A DNA stretch of 64,000 nucleotides, from positions 21,078,750-21,142,749 of the forward strand of contig JAQFVV010012396.1 in NCBI GenBank assembly GCA_028023455.1, given 5' to 3'. Below are positions 39,337 to 52,347 of this stretch, in pieces. How positions within the stretch are numbered: the stretch's first letter is position 1; the number at the start of each line of letters is the position of its first letter. The notes under the pieces are model-generated. The model worked only from the letters and a program-made list of their open reading frames with translations, had not been told where the DNA came from and ran no database searches. The DNA comes from Epiperipatus broadwayi (Eukaryota; Onychophora; Udeonychophora; Euonychophora; Peripatidae). The translations under genes were made by a program, and so were the position numbers.

Positions 39337-39710
39337 CCCCCCCCCCATATATATAATCAGTTTATATTATAATAGCAAATCTTTATACTCTAATGAACAG
39401 GCTCAATCTACACCAACCTCCAACTCTTCAGCCATCCATAACATCAAAAATCTGATTATAGGATGCCAAAATCCCATGCTGATTCCAATATTGTTATTAT
39501 TCCAATGTTGACCTCAAGTCACTCTGATCCCTCATGTATAGGACAGTATCCATTTAAATACATAGAAGAGGGATGGGCAGAATGCAGGATTAATGTATAA
39601 GATTTGAAATACAGACATTCTTATACCTGGAACTTAATTGTAAATATAAGGGATGTTCAACTATCTTAATATAAACTGAGAACTGATTATATATATATGT
39701 AATGGGAGAT

Positions 39711-39775
39711 GATAATCTGAACCAACTGATGAGTTCTGGTTCGCACAAAATATGTATATTTGGTGATTATTTATC
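39711..39775 (+). ncRNA. Hammerhead motif, family A (HHR-A4), damaged
   Basis: CTGATGA (39726-39732) and stem I (ACCAA with TTGGT) are kept. Stem II has changed (GTTCTGGTTCGCAC) and the GAAA is displaced as CAAAA. Likely inactive. Confidence 0.65.
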
Positions 39776-40183
39776 TGTTCTACATGTGTGTGGTCATGTG
39801 TATCAGTAGTATAAGATAGTGTGGATAATTGAACTATGCTTGAAAGTCTGAGTTCAAATCCCCTGTATTTACAATTAAGTTCCAGGTATAAGAATGCCTG
39901 TATTTCAAATCTTATACATTAAGCCTGCATTCTGCCTATCCTTCTTCTATGTATTTAAATGAATACTGTCCCATACATGAGGAGTCAGAGTTGCTTGAGG
40001 TAAATGTGGGCATAACAACAATATTGGCATCAGCATGAGATTTGGTCTTTCTGTCATCAGATTTTCAATGGTATGGAGGTTGAAATAGATTGAAGCCTGT
40101 CCATTAAAATATAAAGATTTTTTATCAATATAAACTGGGAACTGATTATATATATATATATATATATATGTATTATTTTATAT

Positions 40184-40235
<52 letters not shown>

Positions 40236-40242
40236 GGGGGAG

Positions 40243-40307
40243 ATAATAATCTAAAACAACTGGCAAGTGCTGGTTCAGCATGAACTATGTATATTGGTGA
40301 TTATTTA
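40243..40307 (+). ncRNA. Hammerhead motif, family A (HHR-A5), damaged core
   Basis: Stem II is perfect (GTGCTG, GTT, CAGCAT). The core reads CTGGCAA and GAAC in place of CTGATGA and GAAA, so it should be inactive. Confidence 0.65.
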
Positions 40308-40394
40308 GCTTTTCTTCATGCGTGTAGCCATGTGTATCAATAGTATGAGATAATATGAATAGTTGGACATTGCTTAAAAGTCTGACTTCAAATC

Positions 40395-40428
<34 letters not shown>

Positions 40429-40430
<2 letters not shown>

Positions 40431-41633
40431 CTAGATATTTTTGTTATTAGTTAAATGTATACCTCTTATATATATAATATTTAGTATGTGTACTGAAGTG
40501 ATTAAAAATATGAAATATTAATTTATGTAAAAGTGTTTCATATTTTTGCCTTTTATTGGAAAATTATATTTAAAAAAAAAGCATACCTAAACTATATTGT
40601 AAATAAACTTCACTTATTACAAATAATTTTACTTTAAATCAATTTTATATTTACAGTGTATATATCTAGATATTTCTGCAATAAGTTAATTTTATGTGTA
40701 AGTATATTTAATTTGTGTATTTAATTGTATATAAACATTACAAGCATAAAGCTTTTCTTGGCTAGTCTGGTTGAGTTTTGGATTTGGGATAATTTTAATT
40801 AATTTTATATATATATATATATATATAATAAATCAGTAACTATCTTTTCTGTTTAAAATTGGTTAACATTTTTTTCTTTTTATTTGACTTTTTTAAAAAA
40901 AAAATTAACTATATTATAAACAAACTTTTTTATTTCTTCAAAAAAAATCTCTATACCACTCTCTTAAAAGTCTTACTGAAAACAAATGCAAGCTCTAAGA
41001 AAAATTTAAAATTTTAAATATCAAAATGTTCAATATTTTTCTGCCTGTGTTTCATATCTAAAAAGCTATGTGACCTATGAAAAATATTAGTATTCCATGA
41101 TATTAATTAGTTGTATATCAAATTTCAAGCAATTCTATTGAATTTGAATGGATGGAATATCAATTTCAAAATTTTATTCTAACATAAAAAGATCAAAAGT
41201 TTATAAATTAACATATCAACAAACAAACCAAATTTCCAACTTTATTGAAAGGACTGATTAGATAGTTCATATCCAATTAAACTCCATTTGATAAAATGAG
41301 CAGTTATTTATTCTTATGCATAAGATAAAACAAAAAAAGTCCATAAGACAATGATTTTCAATCTGGAATTATGTTTATTCTGAGAGTACTTTGTAGTAAA
41401 TTTAAGGGTATGTAAAATAAATTGAATAATAATGGGAAAAAGTGCAGACATATTAAATTTATGATATACTTACTTTAATATATTTTCTCCAGTATCAAAT
41501 GTAAATGTATTTGGACTGTTGATTCATTTTATTATTCCATTAGTTTTAAATTTCTTTACCAATATATTTATTTATAGCTACAAGATATATATTTATGTGG
41601 ATAAATGTGTGTAATATAGGTAGCAAACCGCTA
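40429..41633. other. AT-rich intergenic; holds the 40756-40800 dispersed repeat and a (TA)n tract
   Basis: 40756-40800 matches 15712-15770. (TA)n lies at 40806-40828. Nothing else recognised. Confidence 0.5.
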
Positions 41634-42040
41634 GTTCTAACAAGCTCTTATTGATAAGTTGTACAAAAGAAAGCATTTAAAATTTTTATCTAGAATTATC
41701 CCTATCCTCAGACTGATCAATTTTGAGCTTATGGCTCACTTCAATGAGGAATTAGGAAATTCAGACACTAGATATAAAATGCCAACTCAAAGCCAGCACT
41801 TATCTAATATATAACTATTAAGTAGAAAATCTAAAATTTTCAGATGTGTAAATGTCTTTAAATCCAGCTATCTAACTTAAATAGCTATATCGGACTGAAA
41901 ACACTTTGGCCTCACCATATATTAATAGCTCAAAAATATAACATTGCCAAAGCCTCAAGGGCAAAATTATAATAATCAATAAAACACGATTTTAAATGCT
42001 TTCTCTTGTGGCACTTATAAATAATAGCATGTTAGAGCTA
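41634..42040. mobile_element. Hammerhead element family D, old copy with inverted ends
   Basis: 41634-41685 (tctaacaagctcttatt ... gaaagcatttaaaat) pairs as an inverted repeat with about 41988-42037. A relic hammerhead lies just inside the left arm. The interior is AT-rich with no coding. Confidence 0.6.
41704..41750 (-). ncRNA. Relic hammerhead motif, family D
   Basis: On the minus strand stem I TCCTCA/TGAGGA is a perfect 6 bp, stem II is GAGC/GCTC with loop CATAA (compare CACAA in HHR-D) and the cleavage triplet is GTC. The core has decayed (TTGAAGT for CTGATGA, AAAA for GAAA). The stem I shows what the family consensus was. Confidence 0.5.
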
Positions 42041-42120
42041 TTGGTATGCTTTCTATATTACATAGTTGTAATACAAGCTTAAAACAAGTCATGTGACATA
42101 TGACTGGCTTTATTGATCAA

Positions 42121-42121
42121 C

Positions 42122-42175
<54 letters not shown>

Positions 42176-42178
42176 ATA
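42121..42178. repeat. (TA)n(TG)n microsatellite
   Basis: Ten TA units followed by about 18 TG units with one CGAG interruption. Confidence 0.95.
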
Positions 42179-44884
42179 AAAGCATGAAAGTCAGAAAAGG
42201 TTGTGAACCAAGTGCCTTAAACCCCCACTACTTGTCTATTAGCAAACCTGATAAATAACACTATTTTGTTGAATGTTATTTTTAAGGGGATAATGGAGAG
42301 ACCTTTAGTTTGCAGTGGACTATTTTTTTTACTATATCTTATTTTGGTTTCAAATAGTAATAAAAATATTAATTAATTTTAAACTTGCAATTATAATTAT
42401 GATTTTATTAAAAACAATTAAATAATTGCCAGTGTTTTAATAAAACACATTTATCCATTAATATAGATTGAATGACTAACTAATCAAAAATGGTAAATTC
42501 AACTTCAGTCTTGAAAATTTACTTATAAGTCACTGTGCAAAACTACACATTCAAAATATAATAAAATTTACATTTGTATTGATAATAATAAAAATGCTAA
42601 ACTCCCACCACTGATCAAGTGTTTATAATTGGTCATAAAACCAAGTACATTGCACACACTATTTTTATCTTATTTTTTTATTTTAATTAGCATAAAAATG
42701 TTGTTGACTATTTTTGTATTTTAAAAATTTTCAGTTTTATTTTTATATTACTTTATACAAAGAAAAATAAACCACAGATATAATACGATTCTTTTGCTAG
42801 GGCTAAAAGATTGTATTATATATCAGCTATGGTTTGACTGTAGTTAACACACTGTTTTCAAGCTGCTATAACCTAGAATTTATGCTATACTTTTAAAAAA
42901 ATATTTAGGTTGGTTTTCTTGAAACAATAATTAACAAAATTATGTATTAGTTGAATGTTTTTTTAATTGTATAGAATTTGTCAGTTCACAGCAAAATTTG
43001 GTATTATGACCAATTAACACAATATTCATTGTACTACAAGACTAAAATACTTTGATTACAAAAGTCAATTGATGAATGTTTTTTTTAAGTAGTTTTCATT
43101 TTTAAAATATCTTTTTTATGAAAGTCTTTTTCTTTTTTTTTTTTTTTTAAATATTATTTCAATTCAAATGTTATTGAATATAATTATTTCCAATAATAAT
43201 TGAATTTAAAATTAGTTGATATGTTACAAAATAATCTGGAATTAGGATTAAATTGCACTACGATCTGAAAATCATTAATGTTTTGAGCTTGGAATAAATC
43301 AAAATAAAATATTCATACTAACTCTCAATGAAAAAAAAAGTAATACAAATGTTATCTGTCTTGCAATACACTATAGTTATATTTGCAATGTTTTTTAATA
43401 TTACAAGTGTCTTTGATGACTAAAACCCAAGTAATGATGATTGTGTACTTGTCATGCTAAATCCTACTGCATCTCATGCATAAGAATATTGTTTCTGATA
43501 GTCTTTGGAATGGAAAGGATTATGTATAGCACATCTTAAATATTTGACATTACATGGAAGAAACTGAATACCCCATTAAACATTATTAATGAAGTTATAT
43601 TACAAAAAAAATTTAATGAGCAGATAAGACTTATCAAGTATGTAATGCTCTAAATGTAACTTATTCACAGAACAAACAAGTTTGAATATATTACTAAGAT
43701 AATTCATAAGCTAGATCGTTAAAGAATTAATTCAACAAATTTGTAAATGATATCTATCTTTTTAGAATTTTTGTCAGACAAAAGATGATCACCTTTATTT
43801 GGCCTTATATAATAATAAATCAAGCATCAAAATTTTTTAATTAGATGGTTTGCTTAATATAAAAATAAAAATTATCAATAATTAAAATGTTCAGCCTTTT
43901 TCAGTAACAATGTTAGATTTATTTATAACAAACCAAAGATCATAAAAGTGATACTTTTTTATCTTACAATGTAGATTGGCATTGATGTATTAAAAGTTAG
44001 GTTTCATCTACATGTCAATTTAAATGACTCTTGGAGGATCTATTTTGTAAATTGTCTTAGTAATGTATTTGGATTTGTTTGTTCCATGAATAGGTTTAAC
44101 TGTTATATAAAGTTGCACAATGATCTATAACTAATATTAAATTTATTTATTCAATTTAATTGTATTTCACATTCGTAATAACATGTGACTATAATAATAA
44201 TTAGTATAGTAAGTCTATTTTGTTAATTCTATATAATAATAGTTATTGAGTGGTTTATTACTCAAATGAGCATTAGAAGTGACCAAATTGAGCTATGATC
44301 AACAAAGCATTATTTGCTGAGTCCACCATTCTTTCACTGTATTATATAATAGAATATCAATCTCTGGAGTATAAAGTTCCTGGATCAAACCTTCTTCAGG
44401 TACTTCTAGCATGAAAATTTCCAAGATCCCATGAGAAATTACGTCATGCAATTTTTTATTTTATAATGCAAAGATGAGAACAAAATTTTGATATTAGATA
44501 TTCAATTAGAATAAAGTATAGTGCAACTATAAATATATAATTAGACTGTAACAAATTAAGTAAAATTGAAATAAAAATATCATTTGAATAGTTTTAAAAG
44601 TCAAGATAAATTTATTGAAGGGGGAAAGTATTTATAGTTTTAATCTTTTGATATTTTTTTTTAATCTAAAAATTAAAACAATAACACAACAACAAAATAA
44701 AAAAATCGAGATATTTTGTAAAAAAAAATATATACATATTGATTAAGCTTTTTATTTCGAAAATTGGAATAAATTTACTACAAATATATAAAACTTTTAT
44801 ATTTGTTTGCAGTTTCAGTTTAGAATATTGTACACTTTTTAAATTTTTATTGGGCTATTTTTTAACATTTACAATTACGTATTC
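42179..44884. other. AT-rich intergenic, nothing recognised
   Basis: A T homopolymer of about 16 at 43133-43148. No supported gene; the frame from 44739 runs into SINE S4. Confidence 0.5.
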
Positions 44885-45028
44885 ACAATCTTTAATGTTT
44901 ATTTTTTATTTTTTAAGTGTCATAGCATTGGCCGGGACGCGAACCTGCAACCCGGGCAACTGCCTGCTAATGCAAGGCAGTCGCGCTGACCTCTCGACCA
45001 CCAATGCAAGACAATCTTTAATGTTTAT
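44885..45028 (-). mobile_element. Short tRNA-only SINE, copy S4, with 18-bp TSD (youngest)
   Basis: The perfect 18-bp direct repeat acaatctttaatgtttat lies at 44885-44902 and 45011-45028. The body is 108 bp on the minus strand: TGGTGGTCGAGAGGTCAGCG (box A), a CTGCCTTGC...GGCAG arm, GGTTCGCGTCCCGG (box B), ccaatgctatgacac, then an A-rich tail. It is the most tRNA-like of the five copies and has the cleanest TSD, so it is probably the youngest. Confidence 0.95.
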
Positions 45029-48000
45029 GATATAAGTTTGTGTAATAAAAATAATCACCATATTTTCAAATATATTTACGAATATAATTCATTTAATTCA
45101 TGTAACAGTATACTTTTAAAATAGATTTTATTTTAGCCATTAAGATTAAAAAAAAGACTTAGATATAATTAAAAGGCAAAAAAAAAATATTCAATTATCC
45201 ATCTGAAGCAAATTTATTAAAGGCAATCTGCTTTCTGTTAAATTTTTATTTTATAAAACATTGTCAAATTAGATGCAGTGTGTGGATAATTGGAACATCA
45301 ATACAAGAATATTAAATTTCAATGTACGCCTACATGTATTTTTTTTTCAACATACTAAATAATGTGTAAATGCATTCTCACGCACAGACACATATATATT
45401 ATCTAATACCTATTTATATTTTTATATATCATTACATACAACAATTTCGAATACTAATGCCAAATGCAACATTAAAGTTTTATTTTTTAATAGATTAGTT
45501 TGAAGTCAATCTAAGCCCTTGCTCAATTACTTGAAAAATTAATTTTGAGAGAAAAATGCACAACCATTTTGATTGAAATAAATTTAGTCAAATGCATTAT
45601 AAAATTGTAATAGTTACAATGACTGAGATAATTACTATAAAAATGACTAATGTCTTTATATATTTAATCACACATTAACACACAGAATGTAAAATAAGAA
45701 TTTCTATAATAATTATTCTATATGTTTAGCCAGACGTGCATACACTAAATATAATGATATTTCGGAAATTACATGAAAATCGTCTTATGAAATTAAAAAT
45801 AGAAAGTTCATCAGCATTGACCACACTACATATTGCAAAAATCAAATATAATGGGATGAAATAATTAAAGTGCAATAATAATAAATATACCTATGTCTAT
45901 AGATATTAGTGTGCCAGATTAACTATATAATAACAATGAATATCTCAACACTTTCAAATTTTTAATAACCACAACAATAAAAATGGTAATCAAACGAAAT
46001 ACTATTTTATTTGCTATGAATTACAGTTCATTTTTTAATAATAATAATATTTCCAAATATGTTATCTAACTATAAATAATTATCTTTTGAACAGTATACC
46101 GTGAAGATAATGTGCATATGTGTAAAAAAATAATAGGAATGTAAGGAAATATGCATTCTTATCTTTATGAATTTTTTTATTTTAACTAACTAATATTAAT
46201 ACCTCATATCATGGTATTAAATACTTTTAACACTATTCAAAATTTAAAGTTTAAATAGATACATTTTCTTATTCCCCTTTATTAAAATTAAAAAATATAT
46301 TTTAATTTATTATTGAATATTCACTAATTTCTTTTAAAACGTAAGTTCTCAGAATACTCTGTGAATTTACTGTAATGTATTCTTTCAGTGAAATTGTACA
46401 AGAAAAAACAATAAATAAAAGTTATATTTAGAATATTACCATAAAGAATAATTAATTGTTAATTATACTAATGTACATAATTTGTGCTTTTAAAACATGA
46501 ATAGAATATAAACTTTTAACAATCAATTGATTTGGAATTTGTGCACATGGTTTTATAGGTACTTATTTAACTATAATTTTAAGATGACCATGGCAAGTAT
46601 TGAAAATTTTGGTTATTTTTTGAATAGCAATAACCTCAATAGCTAAAGTATTATTTGATTATTCTGCAAGATTATCCATAATACTGGAATTATTTTTTCC
46701 ATGAATTAATTTTTTTTTATTAATCTATTATTATAACTTGATTTTCAATTTAATTTTAAGCAGATAATTTAGCATATTTCCTTATAATGGTTCAGATTAA
46801 CATGTTAGGTAGTGATACAGACAGTAGAATATCTTTCAGAGGATAATTTTATAGCTTCTTTCAACATGGCATAATTTTTATCATGAATTAGGATAGACTA
46901 TAACGTTAATGTTCATCATAATTCTAAAAGTTTATATCCAATCATCCTGAAAGTCATAAGACATTAAATGAAGGATTCCATAAATTTTGTTAAGGAATAT
47001 TTTAAAATGTTCTTTTTCAACAAAAACTTATTGACTTCTGGCATCATAATCAATGTCTAATATTAGCACCATCTGATAATTTTAAGATTGTTGCTAATCA
47101 TATCCTTTTTTGTTTCTAATTTTAATTCAATTTCAGCCCAATCACTTGGATTAATCTCAACATTTAGTATCAAGATTTTTCAACTAGCTGAAAATTTTAT
47201 ATCATTACTTTATAGATAAATTGTCTGGAATTGACACACCTTTCTTTCCATCTTATTTTGGACAAACATTTTAATTTTATTTATCAAATAACTTAATTTC
47301 TCTATTTCATTAAAACAGCACATTAATCATATTCATTAAAGATTCATTTTCTCTTGTGCTTTAACTATAATTTTGTTAAAAATTTACATTTTAAGCAATA
47401 ATTTATATAACTATCTATTAAGACACAGTTCTTATGTAGCAATGCAATTAAGTACTTATAGTAAGAAACATTTAAGTAAAATAATAAACTAATAAAATAC
47501 AATTCTGAGTATTATTTATTAAACCTGACATATTATGTTTAGTGCAAATTTAATATATTGTTATTGTGTTCACCTATGGTAATGTATAAATTTATTTTGT
47601 ATAATAAATAAAGTTTGTTTTTACAAAATGATTTTTAATATTTCACAACATTTTCTGGGAAGTTTTGATGCTAAAAGTCAGAAAAAGTGTAATTTCACAA
47701 GCTAAACTTTATTTTATATAATATAAACTCCTTAATATATAAATAACACATGATTTCATCTGTATCCAAACTATTTTATTTTTGGTCTATTTGTATCTGT
47801 GAGTGTATATTTTTTTAAAAAACAAACATTTATTTTATTTGTTGTTTTTTTAATTTTTTTTTTTTAAATAAATTTTATAAACCATGAGTAGTTTTAACAA
47901 AACCTCCATCCTTATGTCTCATGCTAAAGATGTAATAAACTATATGATTTATTGTATAAGCTACTAAAACAATTTATATCTATATATCTTTCCTTAAACA

Positions 48001-48550
48001 TATATACAGAACACATGCTATAAATTGTTTATATTTATCCAATATTTTTATTGTATTATAATCTTTTACAGCCATGAAATCATAACTTTAATATCTCTAG
48101 TTTTATTATTTTACTAAAATTTGCTGAATTGCCTAACCTCAAACAGTTTTACATGATTTTTATATATAAGTATTGCAGTTCTATTTCTAGTAGTCATGAT
48201 GAACATAAAAATGAAAATATACTGGTGATATTAGGAATGCGGAATATACTCTACCACTAATAAAGGCTATATCATGTTGCATTTTTTTCCTTTCATAAAC
48301 AGCACATCAACACTAATATGACTAACTTAGATTAATCTTAGATCTTTATCCTTTTAAGAAAAATATAGATAGACTAAAAATAACATAAAATTCTTGGTTG
48401 CATGGATTTTTTGAATTTCTGAATTTTTTGAATTTTAAAATTAATTTTTTTTTAAAATCTTCATTATCACTTCAAACTATGCAGAAAATTTAAATGAAGA
48501 TTAATTTTACTATATATAGTTAGTACATATTGAAATAGTTTTTATTAAAC
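45029..48550. other. AT-rich intergenic, nothing recognised
   Basis: 3.5 kb without a supported gene or repeat match. Confidence 0.5.
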
Positions 48551-48751
48551 TATTAGAACAGCAGTTCTCAACTTGTGGTCCACGACCCATTATGGATTGA
48601 ACAATCCTTTCAGAGGGGTTGCCTAAGACCATTGGAAAGCACATTTATGAAGTAATAACAAAAATAATTTTAAGATTGGGGGTCACCACAACATAAGGAA
48701 CTGTATTAAAGGGTCACGGAATTAGAAAGTTTGAGAGCCACTGTATTATAA
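48551..48751 (+). mobile_element. SPIN-like hAT MITE, 185 bp, with 8-bp TSD
   Basis: The body is 48559-48743, starting CAGCAGTTCTCAAC and ending GAGAGCCACTG, imperfect terminal inverted repeats of the CAGNGGTTCTCAA type. Inner blocks read ggggttgcctaagacca and gggggtcaccacaac, and near the end aaagggtcacgga. I recognise these as the ends of Space Invader (SPIN) hAT elements; the middle is deleted and no transposase remains. Flanking 8-bp copies tattagaa (48551-48558) and tattataa (48744-48751) match at 7 of 8, as expected for hAT. The element is somewhat diverged. Confidence 0.85.
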
Positions 48752-49387
48752 CATTCTAAAATACAGAATATATTTATATTAGCACTAATTTTTATTTAAT
48801 ATTAAATAAAACCATAAATCAAAGTAATTCTTTGAAATTTTGACTGATTAATAAAAGTTTGTAAATTAATGATATTATAGCTTAAATGTAGTCTAACTAT
48901 AGTTATATACTCATTTTTTAAATCTTAAAGGAAGATTACCTAGGTTAATTATGAACTGTTTGCTCAAAACAAAAACACTCAAATTATTTCTGAACTAAAA
49001 TTACTTTAAAATTTAACTAGCTTGGATTCAAACTCCGTGCTGTGAAAAGCCTTTAAATGAATGTACTTTTACAATTCCACATGTAAATTTCCTGTATGAA
49101 AAAAATATAGTTAGTTTTATTCATTTAATGCATATTTATTTTAACAAAAACATAATGAAACTGTAATTTTTTTTTTCTTTATCATCAATTTTGATCTCTT
49201 TAGGGTCACAATATAATATAATTAACTATGATAGATTTTTAATAAATATTTAGAAAATTGCAGCATTTATTCTGAATATATATATATCTTGATATTCCTA
49301 AAATTTAGTCATCACAAAATTTCTTATAAGTCTAAATGACTTTTTGAAAATTGTAAGCATCATAATATTTAATGTTCATATATATAC
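48752..49387. other. AT-rich intergenic, nothing recognised
   Basis: Nothing seen up to the sharp left boundary of the 2.75-kb repeat at 49388. Confidence 0.5.
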
Positions 49388-50725
49388 TGCAACAGTTGTT
49401 ACATGGGACACCATAACATAGTGTGTGTGCACAAATATATATATAAAGTTGAAAGGAAAAGTATAAATAAACAAAGTCAAAAATTTTGTAGATATTTTCT
49501 ACATCTCCCTGGAATAATCATAATAAAAGATTAAATAATTTTGAATTTAAAATAAAATTTTATTATAAATTAAACATTTAAAAGGGTCTAATAAATATTT
49601 TTATTGAATTCTGATTTTGAAATTAAAATAATTGTAAACATTTCTATTATCTATTTTTTAAAATGTTTGTAGATTATACTTTGATAAAATTCCAAAGGAT
49701 CAAAGTGAATTGAAATAAATTTTTTTTAATCAAGAGAGATACGAAAAACATTTTTTAATTAATATATTTTTGTCACCTTATTAAAAATAAAGGGTGGATT
49801 TAAAAGTGGTAGTAGTTTGTTGGTTTCAAAGACAGAATAGTGGGTTTCTAGAGTTAGAGAATGACCATGAAATAATTGAAGGCAGGACAATGGATATAGT
49901 GGTGGCTACTAGTTCATAATAGTGGAGTTTAAATCCACATGGAGGAAAATGAGTCAACTTCCAGTGTTGAAATCCATAGCTGCAAATGTGTTCTAGGAGA
50001 TGGCTAGCTTGACTAAAGTCTAAGTGAAACTGATGGAATACCAATAGTTAAATGACTATATCCATCCCAATGATGATTCTTACCCAGACAATCCATCAGA
50101 TTGCAGAAGCATTGGTATACACATGCTTCTATGTCTATGCAAAGGACTACAGATAAATGTTAGTTGTTGTATTTATATAAAGTGCATCTGATAAGTTCTT
50201 TTAAGTAATTCCTTAAAATGACATTTTATAAAAAAGAGATATATAATTGAGAACTATATTTTCAACCATTTATTGAAGAAAAATAAATAAATTAATATTT
50301 GTGTTTTAAGTTTAAACACATAATTAAGAGTGGCATGTGAAAAGAAAACTTTAATGATTAAAAAACAGGTGAAATGTATATACTGTCAACATGGAGTTAA
50401 CTCTGAAAAGTATTATATTTTAACAATTGAGAATGATATTTTAAATAAATTTCAATAGTGAAAATGATAGATAAAATCTATATTTTTAAAAAAAAGTCAA
50501 ACGAGTAAATAATTTGGCTTGGATTAAAAATCTAAAAATAAAGAATTAATTCATTGGCCATCCTATTTTTTTTAAAAAAATAAGAAGAAATCGAAAAAAT
50601 AAATGTTTTTAGCATAACCTGTCAAAAAACACAGAAAAAAAAAATGTTTTATGAGAGAATTTAATAACTGATTCATATTACTTTATAAAATACAAGGAAT
50701 AAATCCTTTATGTTGCTTATTCAAA

Positions 50726-50988
50726 TTAAAAATAAATCATAGATATAATAAAATATCTTTACTATCAACAAAATGATATATAACAATAGCTGTAATATAG
50801 TCATATAATCATCACAAATAAAAATAACATATAAAAGCTCTTTTTGGCAAACTTTAAATTTTTGCCGTGTTCAATATGGCTTAATTACAAAAATAACCTA
50901 TACTGAATATATAGTGACATCTACCAGCTCTATATAAAATTAACACAAGCCTATAATTACACTTAAATATCTTTATAACAACACATAT
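50726..50988. repeat. PLE-2 left inverted arm, 263 bp
   Basis: Pairs with 52787-53047 at about 93-95 percent. No hammerhead core was found in the arms on either strand, unlike many PLEs. Confidence 0.9.
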
Positions 50989-51012
50989 TATATAGAGCTG
51001 GTGAATATTTCT

Positions 51013-52347
51013 ATGGAAGATAAGAAGAAAATAAATTATTTATTGAATAAACAATTATATGATATAAAAACTTCTAAGTAAGAATGTAAATATAGAAGGA
51101 TTACTAAAGAAATAAGAAATATATGTAAAAATGAAAACATAACAATATGTAAAGAGGATAAAGGTAGTAGATTTGTGGTTTTATATTCTAAGGATTATAT
51201 AGATAGGATAGAGTATGAAATAAAAAAAAGAAAATAAAAGATTATCAAAAGATCTTATTAACATGATAAAAAATAAATATATAAAATTATTACAAAAGAT
51301 GGAAGGGAAAAAATTATTAATACATATCAATATAAACAGTTATATCCTTCATCTTATGAAAACTCATATTTATTTACTAAGGTAAAAACTCATAAAGAAA
51401 ATAATCCATTGAGACTATTATTTAATTTTACTAATTTTATTCTACAAAGATTTTGTAAGTATTTAAATAAGTGGATAATAAATATTATTGATTATGGGGA
51501 GTTTTGCATTAAAAATACAGAGGCTATTATAAATAAGTTAAATCTGATAAAATTCAATAGAAACCAAAGTATATTTGTAATGGATATTGAAAAGATGTAT
51601 CCTAGCATTCCAAGAACAAAAAGTATAGAAATAGTAATACATAAATTATATATGCATATTAATTATATAGAGGTAATTAATATTATAGAAGAAGGTTTAA
51701 TTTTAATACATAATAGGTTGTATTTTAAATATAATAGTGAATATTGGAGTATACATAAGGGATGGGTAATGGGGTGTACAATTATTGGATTAATGTCATC
51801 AATATTCATCAATGAAATGGAAATGAAAATTGTTAATAGTAGAATAAAAAATCAAGATATAATACATTACTTTAGATATATTGATGATATATTAATAATT
51901 GGTAATAAAAGAGCTATAAAGAAAACATATAATGAACTTAATAATGATATGGATAATATAAAATCTACAATTATAGAAATTGATGTTAAAATAAAATATT
52001 TAGATATAGAAATAGAGATAGATGATAATAATATAATTACATTAAAACACTTCATTAAAGAAGATAAATTAAGAAAAATAATTTCTATGGATTCACAACA
52101 GGCATGGATACAAAAAATGGCAGTTATTAAAAATTTTAAAAACAAAAGTGATAAATATAACACAGATAGGAAGATAGCTACTTTGCAAAAAGAGAAATTT
52201 ATAGAGTTATATACTAGTTATAAATATAACCCTAGAAGCATTAGAAATATATTATTTACTTATAAACAAAATAATTTGGGTAATAAGAGTGAACCAGAAA
52301 ATATAAAATGGATAAAACTTTCATATGTTCCTAAAATTTATTATTAA
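51013..52347 (+). pseudogene. PLE-2 reverse transcriptase, nearly intact
   Basis: A PLE RT broken in its N-terminal third. From the Met at 51013 the frame reads to a stop at 51079; then KEDKGSRFVVLYSKDYIDRI (the PLE 'DKG' block before the RT fingers) follows, with a second stop near 51236. From about 51315 the frame is open to 52347: PSSYENSYLFTKVKTHKENNPLR (finger block), FVMDIEKMYPSIP (motif A, catalytic Asp present), GWVMGCTIIGLMSSIF (motif B; the usual MG-S-P is changed), FRYIDDILII (motif C, both Asp present) and KYLDIEIEI (motif D/E). The called 312-codon frame from 51409 covers most of the palm and thumb. The catalytic Asp triad is kept, so the copy died recently. Confidence 0.9.

Larger units (their letters stand above)
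39122..40428. mobile_element. Composite of three hammerhead-SINE family A units
   Basis: Unit A3 is on the minus strand (about 39127-39655), unit A4 on the plus (about 39660-39905) and unit A5 on the plus (about 39905-40428, following A4 head to tail). A3 and A4 face each other, so inverted arms of about 200 bp (39127-39330 with 39720-39925) flank the body. Each unit has the order body, hammerhead, tRNA-like end with box B (agttcaaatccc) and the tail tttacaattaagttccaggtataag. A large (TA)n expansion interrupts A5 at 40151-40230 and a smaller one ends it at 40398-40428. The short frames here are not genes. Confidence 0.85.

Noticed and set aside
44905-45010. True tRNA gene
   Set aside because: Boxes A and B are good, but the acceptor stem does not close, and an 18-bp TSD plus A-rich tail show it is a SINE.
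44739-45035. 98-codon frame ending in a Cys/Arg-rich tail
   Set aside because: The tail (TRTCNPGNC...) is the translation of SINE S4; the N-terminal part is AT-rich chance sequence.
50090-50130. Hammerhead candidate near the catcagattg word (and its partner at about 61595)
   Set aside because: Copy 2 has a different core (CTGATCG), GAAA is missing in both and the stems do not pair.
51867-52163. 98-codon minus-strand hydrophobic frame
   Set aside because: Shadow of the PLE-2 reverse transcriptase on the other strand.
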